From Nymphaea colorata (Eukaryota; Streptophyta; Magnoliopsida; Nymphaeales; Nymphaeaceae), in NCBI RefSeq assembly GCF_008831285.2, contig NC_045142.1:6622608-6686607 (forward strand): DNA of 64,000 nucleotides, in the 5' to 3' direction. Positions 48,400 through 62,271 of the stretch are shown piece by piece. The notes beneath the pieces were generated by a model. That model was given only the letters and a program-made list of their open reading frames with translations. It ran no database searches and was not told the DNA's origin. The translations under genes and the position numbers were made by a program. Positions within the stretch are counted from its first letter, which is position 1. The number at the start of each line of letters is the position of its first letter.

Positions 48400-48629
48400 T
48401 CTATGGTACCAGTTGTTCCTTCATTTCATTGCTCCCTCTGGAATGGTCGGTGCCCCTTGGCCAAAGTGCAGATTTTAAACCTATCATGGAAACCACAAAA
48501 ACAACATATGAAAGGAAAAACTTCCTTGTCCCTTTGGATTTCAAAGCCCTCTCATTTGGAACGAATATACAAGTTTTTAAAGTTTCAAAAAATACATCTA
48601 TTGAAGTAACTCTCATGCAAAAAGCCTAG
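48400..48629 (+). pseudogene. Possible laccase-like exon fragment
   Basis: A 97-codon open frame beginning at 48336. Its last part reads LDFKALSFGTNIQVFKVSKN followed by TSIEVTLMQ. The spacing of GT, K and the SIEV-x-LMQ strand resembles the segment of plant laccases and related multicopper oxidases before the copper-binding HPxHLH motif. The HPxHLH motif itself is not present. Too short to name. It directly precedes an R2 copy, so it could be captured sequence or chance. Confidence 0.2.
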
Positions 48630-48639
48630 CATTGATCAA

Positions 48640-49906
48640 TTTAGTTTAAATACTAAAAGATGATCAGATTTTCAACTAGTTGCCTTCTCCTTCACATAAT
48701 ACTATGACTATTGAGGCAAATGAAAATGACTATCCTAAGTACAAAAACAAATGAGTTTAAACTTCTAGTGAACTAACTCTCTCTCTCTCAGTCTTTTCTC
48801 TCTAAGTACACATTCATATAAATAGTAAAAGCACAAGGAAGTCTACCATCATAGAGAAATGCAATGGTTGCCAAGTTATTGAATACAAAGGAGTACTTCA
48901 ATTATTATAAAAAAAAGGGGTATTTTAGTCAGTTTGATAAATAAACATCCATCAGTCCATTTTTTCCCTTTTAAATGGTTCTCTTTTATCAATTAGATGT
49001 TCAGTCCTAATTCCAAATGTAAATTTAACTGAAACCATATACAAGAAAGCTTCTGTATATTTCATAAACTTACAAGGTACAAGAAAGTATTGGTCAATCC
49101 AGAAAGTAGAAAATAATGTGAAATCTAGTATAAAAAACTAAAAAAGTACTATATTTTTAGCTTAATTACTTGCCATTTGTTAATATTCAGTTCCATTTGG
49201 AAATATCATTTGATCAACATTGAGTTTTGGACAAAACCAACTTTTGACGGTCACCCACAACACACCTTAAACAACATTTTGTCTCTAAAGTTCCGTCTTA
49301 AGGTGTCAGTTAAACATGCCCTTAAGAATTTTTAGCAGCATTTGGAGTTACCTCTGATTAAACACGGTTCAAGTTCAAGGATTAAATACGTATTCACTCT
49401 AATGTTTATGTAAATGAGAGGCACGTTCCCGGACAACTATGCAAGGGGGTATTGTACTTCTTCACCGAAAAGATAAACGTATTTGATCTTTCATTCTTTA
49501 ATGTTTAAGCTACTTCTCTTGGAACTTGAAATTTCCCACACAAAAAGGATCAAATTCCCAAGTATCATTTATCCTAGTTGCAGCTATATCCTAACGTAGA
49601 TTTGATTGTTTTCTAACTCCAAACACATGGAGTGAGTGGATCCGATTACCTAGTCAAGCTTTTGTTTAGTCACAATTATCTCGTCGATGGGCATTTCTTC
49701 CACCATCTTGTGCTTGAATTCCCAAAAAATCACCATTTAATTTGGTTAATATGGTAAAGACAGAATTTTGATACTTGATATCTTTTCAGGAAGTACATAT
49801 CAAGGATATTAATGAGGAAAGAACTATTTACTCAAAATAACCTATAAGAAACGAAAACATACACTTAATTTACCAGCACATAGTAAATTAAAGTAATCAA
49901 TAATGG

Positions 49907-49956
<50 letters not shown>

Positions 49957-50600
49957 ATATATATATAGCATTTGCCCCAAAAGTCAAATGTACATTGTAG
50001 GCATCGGTTTGCGAATCACTTGGGTTCTAAATCACATTGGAATCCTCAAAAATTAATGTGCATGCTGATATGCATCAAACTCTATCACACTGTCTTAGTT
50101 ATAAAATAAGAGAGATTGGTATCTTTGTTATTTTATTAATATATTGGTCAATGTTTTATATGGACTGAATGGACAAATATTGTCAAAAATATTGCATGAA
50201 TGGACAATGTTCTTAGGCCATTCCATGAAAATTTGTATTTGGTAATCCATTTTTTAATGTTTATTATCCAATAGGAATTCAAATATAAAAGTCACACTTG
50301 GATCTGACTTAGATTTTAGATTCAGAAGTCGGATTCACTGTCATTAAATCATGTTTCCCTGCAAAAAATTGCTTAAAAAGCCAGTATTCCATGAAATGGC
50401 TTGTTTCAGTGTGTAGCATGACTTTCCTTTCGAAATTTATTTTTGCACCTACTATGGAGAAAAACTTCTCTTCTCAATAGCTATAAATAGAGAAGACATG
50501 CAGAGAGCCAACAAGCCAACTTCCAAGGCCAAAAGTGGGAAAGACCCTAACCATGCTATGCTCCTTGGTGAGAAAGGGGCTTTTGGCCATTTTGTTCAAG
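48640..50600 (+). repeat. R2 repeat, direct copy 1
   Basis: One of three long direct copies. Landmarks in order: TTTTCAACTAGTTGCC, a CT-run, TATTTTAGTCA, CATTTGTTAATATTCAGTTCC, GACAAAACCAACTTTTGACGG, TTTAGCAGCA, a TA tract (49911-49967), AAGTCAAATG, ATATTGGTCAAT, the TATA box AGCTATAAATAGAGAAG (about 50480) and GAAAGACCCTAACCATGCTATG. After 50600 it diverges from the other copies. No protein frame. Confidence 0.8.
49911..49967. repeat. (TA)n microsatellite
   Basis: TA tract interrupted once (ATTTATAT near 49942). Confidence 0.95.
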
Positions 50601-52290
50601 TTAGTTGAGTATTGAGCTCAGCTTTGTGTGTTTAGATCAGATCTTTTGTTTTTTTTTTCCAGTCATCTGTTTCCCTCCACCGTTTTCAATTATGTTTTCT
50701 GCGGAGGGATCTAACCATCTGATTGTTTTTTCCTGTCTCGTCTTCTTCTTCAACCCTCTTCCCTTGTTTCCTCTTGTTCTTTATCCCTCTTCTTCTATTT
50801 CATTTTGTAATCGTCCCATCTACCATCGGCGGCAATTCATCTGATGTCAGGTTCTATTTTTTCCGACTTGGTTATTCTATTACTTATTGTATGCATCCCT
50901 TTTCACAAATAATGAGCTTCTGCTACATGAAGCCGACAAAGTTGCTAGGTTGTCCATCCTTGGCATAACAAATGGCAAGTCTTAATGGCATAAAAGAAAG
51001 TCATGCATATGATCTTCAGCTAGTTAAATCAAAATTAGAGTTGCTTATAAGAATAAAAAAGCAATATATAACAGAGCATGCCAAAGCGGCCTGGAGCTTC
51101 GGGCAAGGGGAGTGGCAAAGCGTCAGCATCTTTTTTTTTGGCCAGAATCAGTTGCAAAACTTGTAGAAGCAAATTGGAAAACAGCATACAAAATTTTTCA
51201 TCAGATTCAATTATTTTCTTATTGTGTTTCTCTTTTCTTTTTTGATCTGGATCGTTCTCTAGTACTGTTTTTGGTGGATCCGGTCTAGACACTATTGTTT
51301 CCGGCAAAAACTAGACACCTAAAAATTCTGGAAAGCTGCATATATGTATGTATATAGATATATGAAAACTTTTTTGTTAGTCTAAAATTTCTTTTCTCAA
51401 AAAGGCCTAAAAAAGAGGCTTGATCAAAGTATATGGGGGACACACTCAATAATTTGAGAGCGACTAAGTTGCTCATGTCACTTTTGTGTCACAGTCTCAC
51501 GCAAGTGCTTGTTTGGTACTTGCCTTGTTGTTTGCTTCTTTAATAGAAAATGACGTTCGCTAGGAAGACACTTTTTAGTGACAAGTACGCGTTCACACAA
51601 TACATTATAAAAGTTTCTATTGTATTGGCATCATAAAAGTTCTCTTTAGATTTATGAAGTTATAAACATTTACACAATACACAGACCTCAGCATTTGCCA
51701 GGGAAAATATATAATTGGTATATCTGGAAACGATGTCAACGGGACTGGCAATCCAGTAAAATGTAACTAATTTAAACCCATCCAACTTCAATATATCTAC
51801 AGAGTCTGGGAGAATACTACAGGTTTTAAATGAAGGAAATAAGAGTGGAAATGGAAATTATTTATTTTTATGTAAAATAATTTTACCAAAATTACGACAT
51901 GCATAGTGGCAGCTATGCTAAAAGGCAAGCACCCTCTTTGAGAGGTGAAGATTTGTTGCTTTGTATCTTTCAGCACATTTCAATGAAATTAGATTAATAT
52001 GCATAGATATCAAATTTCAAGTTCATCTTCCTACATTTTGCTTTAGAACATGCATTCAAACTAACGAACAGGCATTATTTTCGATCAAAACCTGGAACTT
52101 ACGTGCTCAATCAGATGTGAGAGAACAATCTACATGCCCGACGGTCTTCAGTTCATGTGGAATTAGATATGGAGTGCAGCTTTACAAAAGGGTGGACCAT
52201 TAGGTCTTTTTCCAATGAATTTTGAATTTCTAGCAACACCGAGCATCAGAGAATTCACCTTCAACAACCCCGGCGGTCGACCTGTCAAAC
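50601..52290. other. Intergenic between R2 copies
   Basis: Short open frames (50605-50968, 50972-51166, 51961-52203) of no recognisable family. A T-rich run at 51130. No gene supported. Confidence 0.4.
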
Positions 52291-52377
52291 ACCAGTATAT
52301 CCTTTCAATATCGAGGCAAATGAAAATGACTATCTTGAGTACTAAATCACAAGAGTTTAAACTTGTACCGAACTACT

Positions 52378-52409
<32 letters not shown>

Positions 52410-53472
52410 TTAACCACACATCCATATAGATAGTAGAAATAGATGAAAGCTTACCACCATAAAGAAATACAATGGTAGCCAAGTTGCTGAGTAAAAAGCA
52501 ATATTTCAATTATTATAGAAAGGGGGTATTTTAGTCATTTTTTCACAAATATGCATACCCTTCCTTCCATTTTTGCCGTATAAGTGGGCTTCTCTTTATT
52601 AAATCAGATGGGCATTTTGGGCTAAGACAAGCAACTCGCATGTTCTAGACCCAACATATAACTCTGAGCATCGTCTAGTATGCTGAAATTAGAATTATGT
52701 ATTTTAGCTCTTTCACTTATTGCATTTGTGTTTAGTCCTAATTTCAAATAAGACATTTAACTGAAACCATACACAAGAATTTCATCAACTTACAAGCTAT
52801 AAGAAAGTACTGGTCTCAGGAAATGGCAAACAATGTGAACTCTAGTATTAATAAAAACTATATTTTTAGCTAAATTGCTTGTCATTTGTTAATATTCAGT
52901 TCCACTTGGAAATACCATTTTATCAAAATTGAGTTTTTGACAAAACCAACTTTTGGACGTCACCCCAAACACACCTTAAACCATATTTTGCCTCCAAAGC
53001 GCCGTCTTAAGGTGTCTTTCAATCATGCCCACGAGAAGTTTTAGCAGTGTTTGGACTTATGTCTAATTTAATGGGCCTCAAGTGCAAGCTTTAGATATTC
53101 ACTCTCTAATGTTTATAGAAAGGAGAAGCAAGTTTCAGGACAACTATGTCTGAACATAAAAGGGTTCTTGATCTTCCTTTTTTAATGTTTAAATGGTTTC
53201 TCTTATAAGTTAAACGGTTCAAATTCCCATGTATCACTTATCCATGTTGCAGCCAAATGCTAATGTAGATTTGCCTGCTTTTCAACTCCAACCACATGCA
53301 ACGAGTAGGTTTAATTACCTAGTCATGCTTTTTGCAATTGTATGGACCTTCACCATCTTATGTTTGAATTTCCAAATGGGCACCATTTAGTTTGGTTGAC
53401 CATGAGCAAAATTATCTATTTTTAAGTCGGTATGATGACAACATAAAATCCATGGTTCGGGAGCCATTCAAA

Positions 53473-53476
<4 letters not shown>

Positions 53477-53520
<44 letters not shown>
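53477..53520. repeat. (TA)n microsatellite
   Basis: About 22 TA units. Confidence 0.95.
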
Positions 53521-53528
<8 letters not shown>

Positions 53529-53864
53529 TATGACAACACTTTGCCCGCCACTGCCTTTTATTATTAGACTTGTATTTGAAAATTGGTACAATTTAAATAT
53601 GAATTACTATCATTTAATAATGAGTGAAATTCTCCAAAAATCCAATAAAAAAAGAGAAGGTAGAGAGAGTGTGTGTCTGCGAGTGCGAGCTCAGAGTTTC
53701 AAATCTTTGTTTTCTGTGTGGTAAACATGGAAGTTTTGCACTTGTATATATTTTCAAGAAGCATATATCATGGATATTATAGAATAAAGAACTATATACT
53801 CAAAATAATCTATAAGAAGTGAAATTTATACTTAAATTACCTACGCATAATAAATTAGAGTAAC

Positions 53865-53868
<4 letters not shown>

Positions 53869-53927
<59 letters not shown>

Positions 53928-53952
53928 ATATATATATATATTATATATATAT
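53869..53952. repeat. (TA)n microsatellite
   Basis: Interrupted TA tract at the truncated end of the R2 copy. Confidence 0.95.
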
Positions 53953-53955
53953 GAA

Positions 53956-55490
53956 ACCCAGAGTAAAGTAATCTCAGGTAGCTTCTCTTAATTAATCGCC
54001 AAATATATGAGAATCAGGACACTATGTAAAGCTATGACAATCAAGAAGCCATGTCAAACTAAACAAGATACATACCTCTGTCTCACATAATTTGCATATA
54101 GTGCTTCAAATTCTTCATCCCAGAAATCAGCTAGGCCTGCAGCCCCATTTGAACCAAAAGGTGACTATGCTTCACCACTCCAATGCACTGAAACATATAC
54201 TGAACAAAGAATGGCACAACATTTTAAATCTTATAACTGTCCAACGTTATGGTACAGTTAAGTACACGTGAGAATTGCTTGTATTATCTTTGACTTAGGT
54301 TGTTTATTTTGAACAATCCAACACTAAAACTAGTTAATAGTTTCAGAAACAAACAACATCCACCATATGCTGAATCAGTAAATGGTGATGCAAATAACTG
54401 AATATCTATTGGATTATTGGAAATATAAAAGAGAAACAACACAACGAACCTTTAGTGTGTTTGCAATGACCAATATACCACTAGGCTGTTTCTTCTGCAA
54501 AGGTTGGAAAAAGAACATTTTCTCTCTCCCGATGAACTCTTAACAATGTGGACATGATGAACTTATTTGTCTGGGCCATCAATCACTACACAGACAAGAT
54601 AAAGCCCGGCAAAAAAATGGCAGGAGGAAGGGCCACATTATATTGCTTTACAGAAAAAGCAATGGACAACCAGCTAGCACTTGAAGTAAAAGAACTGACG
54701 CACTAGGGTCAGACTATATGTGAAATTGATCATGTTGCCAATGCAAATCGAAATTAGTATTTATATAATTGAATTACAATCATGTCTATACATTCTCAAG
54801 GACTGCATGAAACTTTTTTTTTTATAAAGTAACCATAGTTTTGAGCACCCTACCCCAATTCTCATAAGATTACAACCTAGCTAACTGGTATTTAAAGCAC
54901 ATTTTTCAATTATAATATAGAAACAGCCTTATGTATATATGTCTTTGCTAAGAACTGTCGAACAGAAATTTCAAGTTAAATTGTTGTCACTTTTGATGAT
55001 GTGTTAAGTTAAAAATGTATGTATATTAACTACTATACATATAGTAATTATCAATTATTTGCTTTTGCTGCAAAGTACAACAGGATTTGTGTTTGTTTAT
55101 GTTACTTTTACCTCATTATTATAATAAAAGGTACTGGAAGATCTGAAACATTATAGGAGAACTAGGAGCTAGTGAAGATGTATATGCAGGAAACAGGTGA
55201 CTAGTGCAGCCTGTTGGGAAATGTTGTCTTCAGCTTGATCATTCATCCTGGTTTTGACAGCGAGCTGGTTCTCATAATTGAGCTGGAAATATTTCAACCC
55301 TGGATTATGCATGTTCCATTGACAAAACTTTGTTCGCCTAAGATCCCCGTGCATCAAAAAAGTATGATGTTGCCAATCCCACAAGAAGTTAATTTGGAAG
55401 AACCATACAAAAGAAGAGAGATTGATGCTTTTTCTCATTCTCTTGTTTTACAACTAGTAGCGTTATTGAGATATTAAAGCATGACCCTTT
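53956..55490. other. Intergenic between R2 copies
   Basis: AT-rich with no recognised gene. An open frame on each strand overlaps at 55169-55477, the usual sign of chance. Confidence 0.45.
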
Positions 55491-55494
55491 TTGT

Positions 55495-57850
55495 TTAAAT
55501 GCTAAAAGAATATCATATTTTCAACTAGTTGCCATCTCCTTCACACAATGCTTTCACCATCGAGGCAAATGACAACTATTATTCTACGTATTAAATCAAG
55601 TGAGTTTACACTTTTAATGTTCTCTCTCTCTCTCTACCTTCCTCCCCCACCCCACTTACCACAGTCATGCAGATAGTAGAAACACATGAAAAGACTGCCA
55701 CCACAAGGAAATGCTATGGTTGCTAACTTGGTGAATATAGATGGGTATTTCAGTTATTACAATAACATAGGGTATTTTAGTAAGCTTCCAACATAAATAA
55801 CCATTATTCCATTTTTGGCCTTGTAAGTGGGGGTCCCTTTTATACATTAGAAGGAAATGATGTGTTGTAGCAGTTCCACTTCTTGAATTTGTGTTTAATC
55901 CTAATTACAGATACAAATTTACTGAAAACCATAAACAAGAAAGGTTGTGATATATTTCATAAACTTACAAACTACAAGAGAATACTGGTCAATTCAGAAA
56001 ATGACAAATAATGTGACTACTACTATAAAAAAATAAAAGCTATATTTTAAGCTTAATAACTTATCATTTGTAATTATTCATTCCCCTTTCAAAATATCAT
56101 TTCATAAAAATTGAGTTTTTGACAAAAACAAGTTTTGACGGTTACCCCAAACATACCTGAAACAGCATTTTGTGTCGTTTTCAGGTGTCATTAAATCACA
56201 CCCTTAAGAATTTAATTTTAGCACAATTTGGGTTCATGTCTAATAAAATGGGGTTCAAATGGAAGCATTAAATACTCACTCTAATGTTTATGGAAAGGGG
56301 GATTCCGGACGACAATGTAAGGCGGTATAGTGCCTGTTGGCTGAAGAGGAAAAGGTTATTGATCTTCCATTTTCCTATATTTAAATGATTTCTATTCAAA
56401 GTTGAAACTACCAACAAATAAATGGATCAGATTCCCATGCATCACGCTTATCCAAGTTGCAGCCAAATAATCCTGGTGCAGATTTGATTGGTTTCCAACT
56501 ACGAACACATGCTGCGAATTGGTCCAATTTTTCAGCCAATGCTTTTTGCTGAGTCACAATTAACTCTTGGATGGACATCTTGTCCACTTAGTTTGGTTAT
56601 TGAGCAAAATGATAAATTTTAAGTTGATATGTTCACAACATAAAAGCATGACTTATTGAGTGTAATTAAGTGTTTTTGACAATGTTTTGCGACTATGCCT
56701 CCATTGCTATTAAACTAGTGTTAGTAAAATAGGTTTATCTTTGAGTTTATCTACTATCATTCAAATAAACAGTGAAATCCTCCAAAAAATTAAGAGAGAA
56801 AGAAGAAGGAGAGTATGGGAACTCATAGTTTCAAATCTTTGTGTTTTAAGCATATGGGATGTTCTCTATATGGCAAAGGTGGAATTTTGGAAGTTGTACA
56901 TGTTGTCAAGAGGTTTATCTGAAGGATATTAATGAAGAAAGAAATTTATACTCAAAATGACATAAGAGAATCAACATTCATCTTTATATTTACCTATATG
57001 TACTAAATGTGAGGAATCAATAATGGCTAAATATATTACAGCATTTGTCCCAAAAAGTCAAATGCAGGTTGTAGACATCGGATTCCAAATAAACTTGGTT
57101 TCCAAATCACATTGGAACCCTCTGAAACTAATGCACATGTTGATGCACATCAACTGTAGCATGTATCCTTATCTTCCATAAAATAAGAAGGAGATCAATG
57201 TCATTGTTATTTTGTGAACATATTGGTCAATATTTTGTAGGGACTGGACAAATTAAGATTGACAGAAATATAACAATATGTATGGTCCAAGTTCTTATCC
57301 AATTCCATTTAAATTTGGATTTCAACAATTTTTTATGTTTATTATCTGATATAATTTTGTATATAAAAATCAAACTTGGCTCAATTTGGTATGTAGCATG
57401 ACTTTCCACACAAAATTTGGTTATGTATCTATTGTAGAGAAAAAGTACTTCTGCTCTCTCAGTAGCCATAAATAGAGTGTACATGTAGAAGACCAAGGCA
57501 CCAAATTCCGAGGCAAATGTCTTGTGGTAGAATTGAAAGACCCTAACCATGCTATTCTCCTTAGTGGAAAAGGGCCTGTTGGCTGAAATTTTGGTTAAAT
57601 AAGGTCTCTTTTAGGCTAACCTTCAAGGAGTCAAAGTCAGGGTTTTATTCCAAACCTCTTGTAACGAGTCAATATTTTCTAGCTTAATGTTTCTTTTGGG
57701 CTAACCTTTCTCTCTTGCTTTCCCCGTTTTCTTTTCTTTCTTTCTCTTGTTTTGTTTGCTTCCTTTGGATAATCTATTTCTTATTTGGTATGCAATTAAT
57801 TAGTTTATCATAGTTTTCTTTTCGTTATTCTCTTGTCTTCCAAACACTCA
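55495..57850 (+). repeat. R2 repeat, direct copy 3 (longest)
   Basis: Full set of R2 landmarks, including the box AGCCATAAATAGAGTG (about 57466), GAAAGACCCTAACCATGCTAT and TTTTAGGCTAACC. It extends another 250 bases in common with the reversed copy at 24830 (CTTTCTCT-runs, then ATTAATTAGTTTATC and TAGTTTTCTTTT). Copies 1, 2 and 3 start 3.2-3.7 kb apart. Confidence 0.8.
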
Positions 57851-59331
57851 ACTTAGTATGGTCCACCATATGAGTGCAGGATGCACAACAAACAAATTTT
57901 GCTATTAGCAATGGCATTGCCATTTCCAATAGCTATTATGCTGTTGCCAATAAGATTATTGGCAGTGGTTCTTGCCTAGCCAATAGCTAGGGCTGCCTTT
58001 GCCCTTTGTGGCATTGGCAAATGTCTTTTACAAGGGCATGGGCCATTTCCAATAACATCGATATCATTGACAACGACACTATAGTTATTAGGAATAGCAA
58101 AGGTCATTGCCAATATGGCTATAGCGATGTTTCTTTTCACTGGTATAGCTCTAGCAGAGCTGTGGACAACCACCATAGGTCTCGCTTTTTTTTCACATAA
58201 TGCTTCCTATATAGCAGGTACACCTTTTTGTTACCCTTGAGAGTATAATGATTTTATATATACCAGCTTGAATTCACAAAACTGCCCATTTAGTAATAAA
58301 GATGGATTTACATAACTTTGCTTTCGTAAAATTAGAGATGAACACCTTGTGAATTTTGATGCTTAATGCAAAGACTTAGATCATCAGTTGACTTTCCATT
58401 TGTGTGGTTAAGGACAGCTTGATTTGCAGTTCTTTGAGAAAGGAACATATGCAAAAATAAAAAGAAAATGAACATATTGAAGAATAAAGGTACAAAGTGT
58501 ATCCTGCTGAATTTTGTGCTGAAAGTCAGCCTGATAAAAGAAGGGAATGTAAGTGAGGTTTATTCATGATGGGAATCAAATTCATTGTTAAACACACAAT
58601 TTTGTAGGAAATGCCAAGTCAAATAGCGTAAAACAATAATCAAAGATGAAGACAAATCCATATTTTGAACCTTGCTTAAATCAACCCTTGACACATAAAT
58701 GTAAATGTCCATGAATTATTAATTTGTTATGTAAGAGCATTTAACTGTAGCAACTAAGGTCTTCCACCCATGAAATAATGTTGAGCACAAAGGAACTTTC
58801 TGTGAAAGGACGAGTGTTTCAAACTCTGAAAGCTATTCAAGAAAGAATGGAGCATTCGCCTGCAAAGCAAGTCCCTTCACCAACTTCCTTTTCAAAACCA
58901 AACAGCTGCTTATAAAAATGTATTAAAATTACACATCAAACTTAATCTTCCGGGGAAGCAAACTGAGGAAATGATGCAACAGTTAAAGTAAATCACAAAG
59001 AGCAAAATAAAAAAATATCAATGTTATTGACCAAACAGAAGAAACAACGAACTATATCAATAAATGTAAAACTATAGGAATGCACCACCTTAAATTTGCT
59101 TTGTGGATTTGACATGACTAACCACACACATAAGAAGTGAATGTCTTCTTTCACTACTTGAAACTTTCAAAATAAATTTATTTTCAAATGTAATAGTGGA
59201 GAGAGTGTTCGCATCCCTAAAATTGTTTTTTGGTTTTTGGAGTGCTCCAGAAAAATGAGTTTTGTTTTGAAAATGATAGAGAAAGGGACTCGCCCGTCAG
59301 TACGATGATCGACCGCTCCCGGCGCCTTTAC
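57851..59331. other. Intergenic with CCAATAG-rich patch
   Basis: Positions 57900-58180 repeat GCCAATAGC, TTGGCA and CAATAAC motifs in both orientations, the style of a transposon subterminal region, but no termini are clear. The open frames over it follow from the repeats. The remainder is AT-rich with no gene recognised. Confidence 0.4.
59312..59330 (-). promoter_or_regulatory. Possible gypsy primer-binding site
   Basis: On the minus strand, directly after the end of R3 copy 2, is AAAGGCGCCGGGAGCGGTCGA. It resembles the TGGCGCC...GGGGATCG primer-binding site that some plant gypsy elements use with tRNA-Asp, with the middle bases missing. Confidence 0.35.
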
Positions 59332-59960
59332 TGGGGCTAATCGATCCAAGGGCTATGCTTATCCTTGAAGCATTTTGTTTTGGCTTGAACATCCTTTCTA
59401 TATGCGGTGTAGAAGAATATTGAAAGTTTAATGTTTCAAACTTTTGAAAAGATTCTTGAAGAATTAGTTTAGAATGTGAAACATTTTTGGGAAAACTAGA
59501 ATTGAGAAATCTTTATAAGTATCATTTGAAGTCCTTTAAAGATCATCTTTTGAAAATCACTTTGGTGTTATCTTAAGATTTTAAGTAGGTTGGAGATTTT
59601 GCTCTAGTTTGATTACTACCTACTTAGAGCTCCATCTCATCTTGCTTAAGTTCTTGGGAGTGGTGTTCATGATCATAAGTAATATTAAGTGGGTATTAAT
59701 GCATGAATGCATTGATCCTACATGATTCATTCCTGCCAAAACATTCTTATAAAGACATTTCAACCATCACATACATCTAAGATTTTTGTAATAAATATTT
59801 TTTATGAAAAGAGAAAAGTTTTTGAAAATAGAATGGAGTTGTAGACCCTCAAGCATGATTCTAATATTGAGTCATTACTTGAGTTTTGGTCTTGGTGAAG
59901 TCGGCAAATGAAAAAGATCTTGAGAGAAAAATGTTCAAAAGAATAGAAAATATGAAAGAT

Positions 59961-60742
<782 letters not shown>

Positions 60743-61837
60743 TATACGTATATGAGAGTTTGTAAAAGTATGTTAAGTCATAAAGAGTGAAAGACAAAAA
60801 AAGATATTCATGTGCATGTATACGTATGTAACATGTATATATGTATATGTCTTCATGAGAGTTAAAATCAAGAAATGAATTGAAAATATCTGACTTCAAT
60901 TTTGATGTAGGCTGGAGGGGAGCTTGGGCTCATGCAAGAGCCTACACTAAGTCTCCAAGGCCTTATTAAAGAAGGTATTTGGTTTTGAAAATCTTTTGAA
61001 AAATATAATTCTAAATATTTTTGATGTGTCACCATAAAATTACAACTATTACAAGAAAATTGATTCTCCCACCATTGGGTATGGAAGAAAATACATGGAA
61101 TGGAGAGTAACATCGGAAAGCACTCATTGGGGTCTCTAATCGGGTGATTAAGAAAGAAAATGAATGTGAGAATGACATGAAAATGCATATTAACATGTAC
61201 CAATTCGTGAAGGGCTTTACCGGGTTGGGCAAGTCTCAACCTCAAAAATCAACATAAGAATGAAGAAATCCCAACCCAAGCACTCATTCTCACCATGCAT
61301 TTGCTCATTAATAAAGGAAAAATTAGAATATCATGCATGAGCATCATCTCAAACATAAATGATGGATAAAACGATATAACAAATATATTTTTTGAAATAA
61401 TTGAAGAAATGATATTTATTTCGCCTAACTCATACTCCCAATGCATTCAAGATATAGTTCTCGATTCCAGATAGAAATCATTTGAGGTTTCTTGCACGGC
61501 CATAGGAAGGTGGCAAGAGGAACTGAAAATAGATGGAAATAAGAGGATAACTACATACCTCGATTATGAATGATATTAGAAATGAGTCATCTCTTTTGAA
61601 TGATTTTGGAGTTGCATCGGATGAAGCTCCAAGATGATGAACCCCCCAAGATATCTCTTGTGCTCGTTTGGAAAATTTGAACTTGGAGAATGTTTGCTCC
61701 CAAGGTTAGAGAAGAAGAGAGAAATGGAAAGAGATAGCTAAGGAAAATTTAGATTTTCAAGTGAAGAAGCATGAAAAGTTCCCCAAGGGTTGCCTCATGC
61801 TCTAGAGGTAAGGTTGTGATGGTATTTATAGAAAGTT

Positions 61838-62035
61838 TGGAGCCAAATTCAAAATTTGAATTCTAGAGGAAAGAGTTTTGGAGCCAAAATTCAAAACTCA
61901 AATTCAAGATTTGAATTCTAAATGGAAGAGTTTTGGAGGCAAAATTCAAAATTCAAATTCAAGATTCGAATTCTATAGGGTAGAGTTTTGGAGCAAAAAT
62001 TCAAAATTTAAATTCAAGAGGGAAGAGAGTTTTGG
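61838..62035. repeat. Degenerate tandem array, period about 58
   Basis: About three and a half units of GGAGCCAAAATTCAAAA, AATTCAAGATTTGAATTCTA and GGAAGAGTTTT, in the U3-like part of R3 copy 2. Confidence 0.85.
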
Positions 62036-62271
62036 AATTCTCAATGTGGATCTAAACTTGGATTTTGAATCTAATTCAAATCTGATAATTGGATTTTGGA
62101 TTTGAATCTCCCGTCTATGGTTGGGTTTTGAATTTGAATTTTGTGTTTAGGTTTGGACAATAGCTTAGAAATTCATTTTGGATCAAATAGTCTCAAATTT
62201 GTTTTGGTTCTAAAATTCAAATCTACATAATAGAATATGGTTTTTTTTTTGAAAAATTTGGGGTGATAACA

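Larger units (their letters stand above)
52300..53955 (+). repeat. R2 repeat, direct copy 2 (truncated)
   Basis: Follows copy 1 landmarks from TATCGAGGCAAATGAAAATGACTATC to the TA tract at 53869-53952 and then stops, so the TATA-box and leader part is missing. An extra (TA)n tract lies at 53477-53520. Confidence 0.8.

Noticed and set aside
55169-55477. Overlapping 87-89 codon frames on both strands
   Set aside because: Mutually antisense, no recognisable family, no splice or promoter context.
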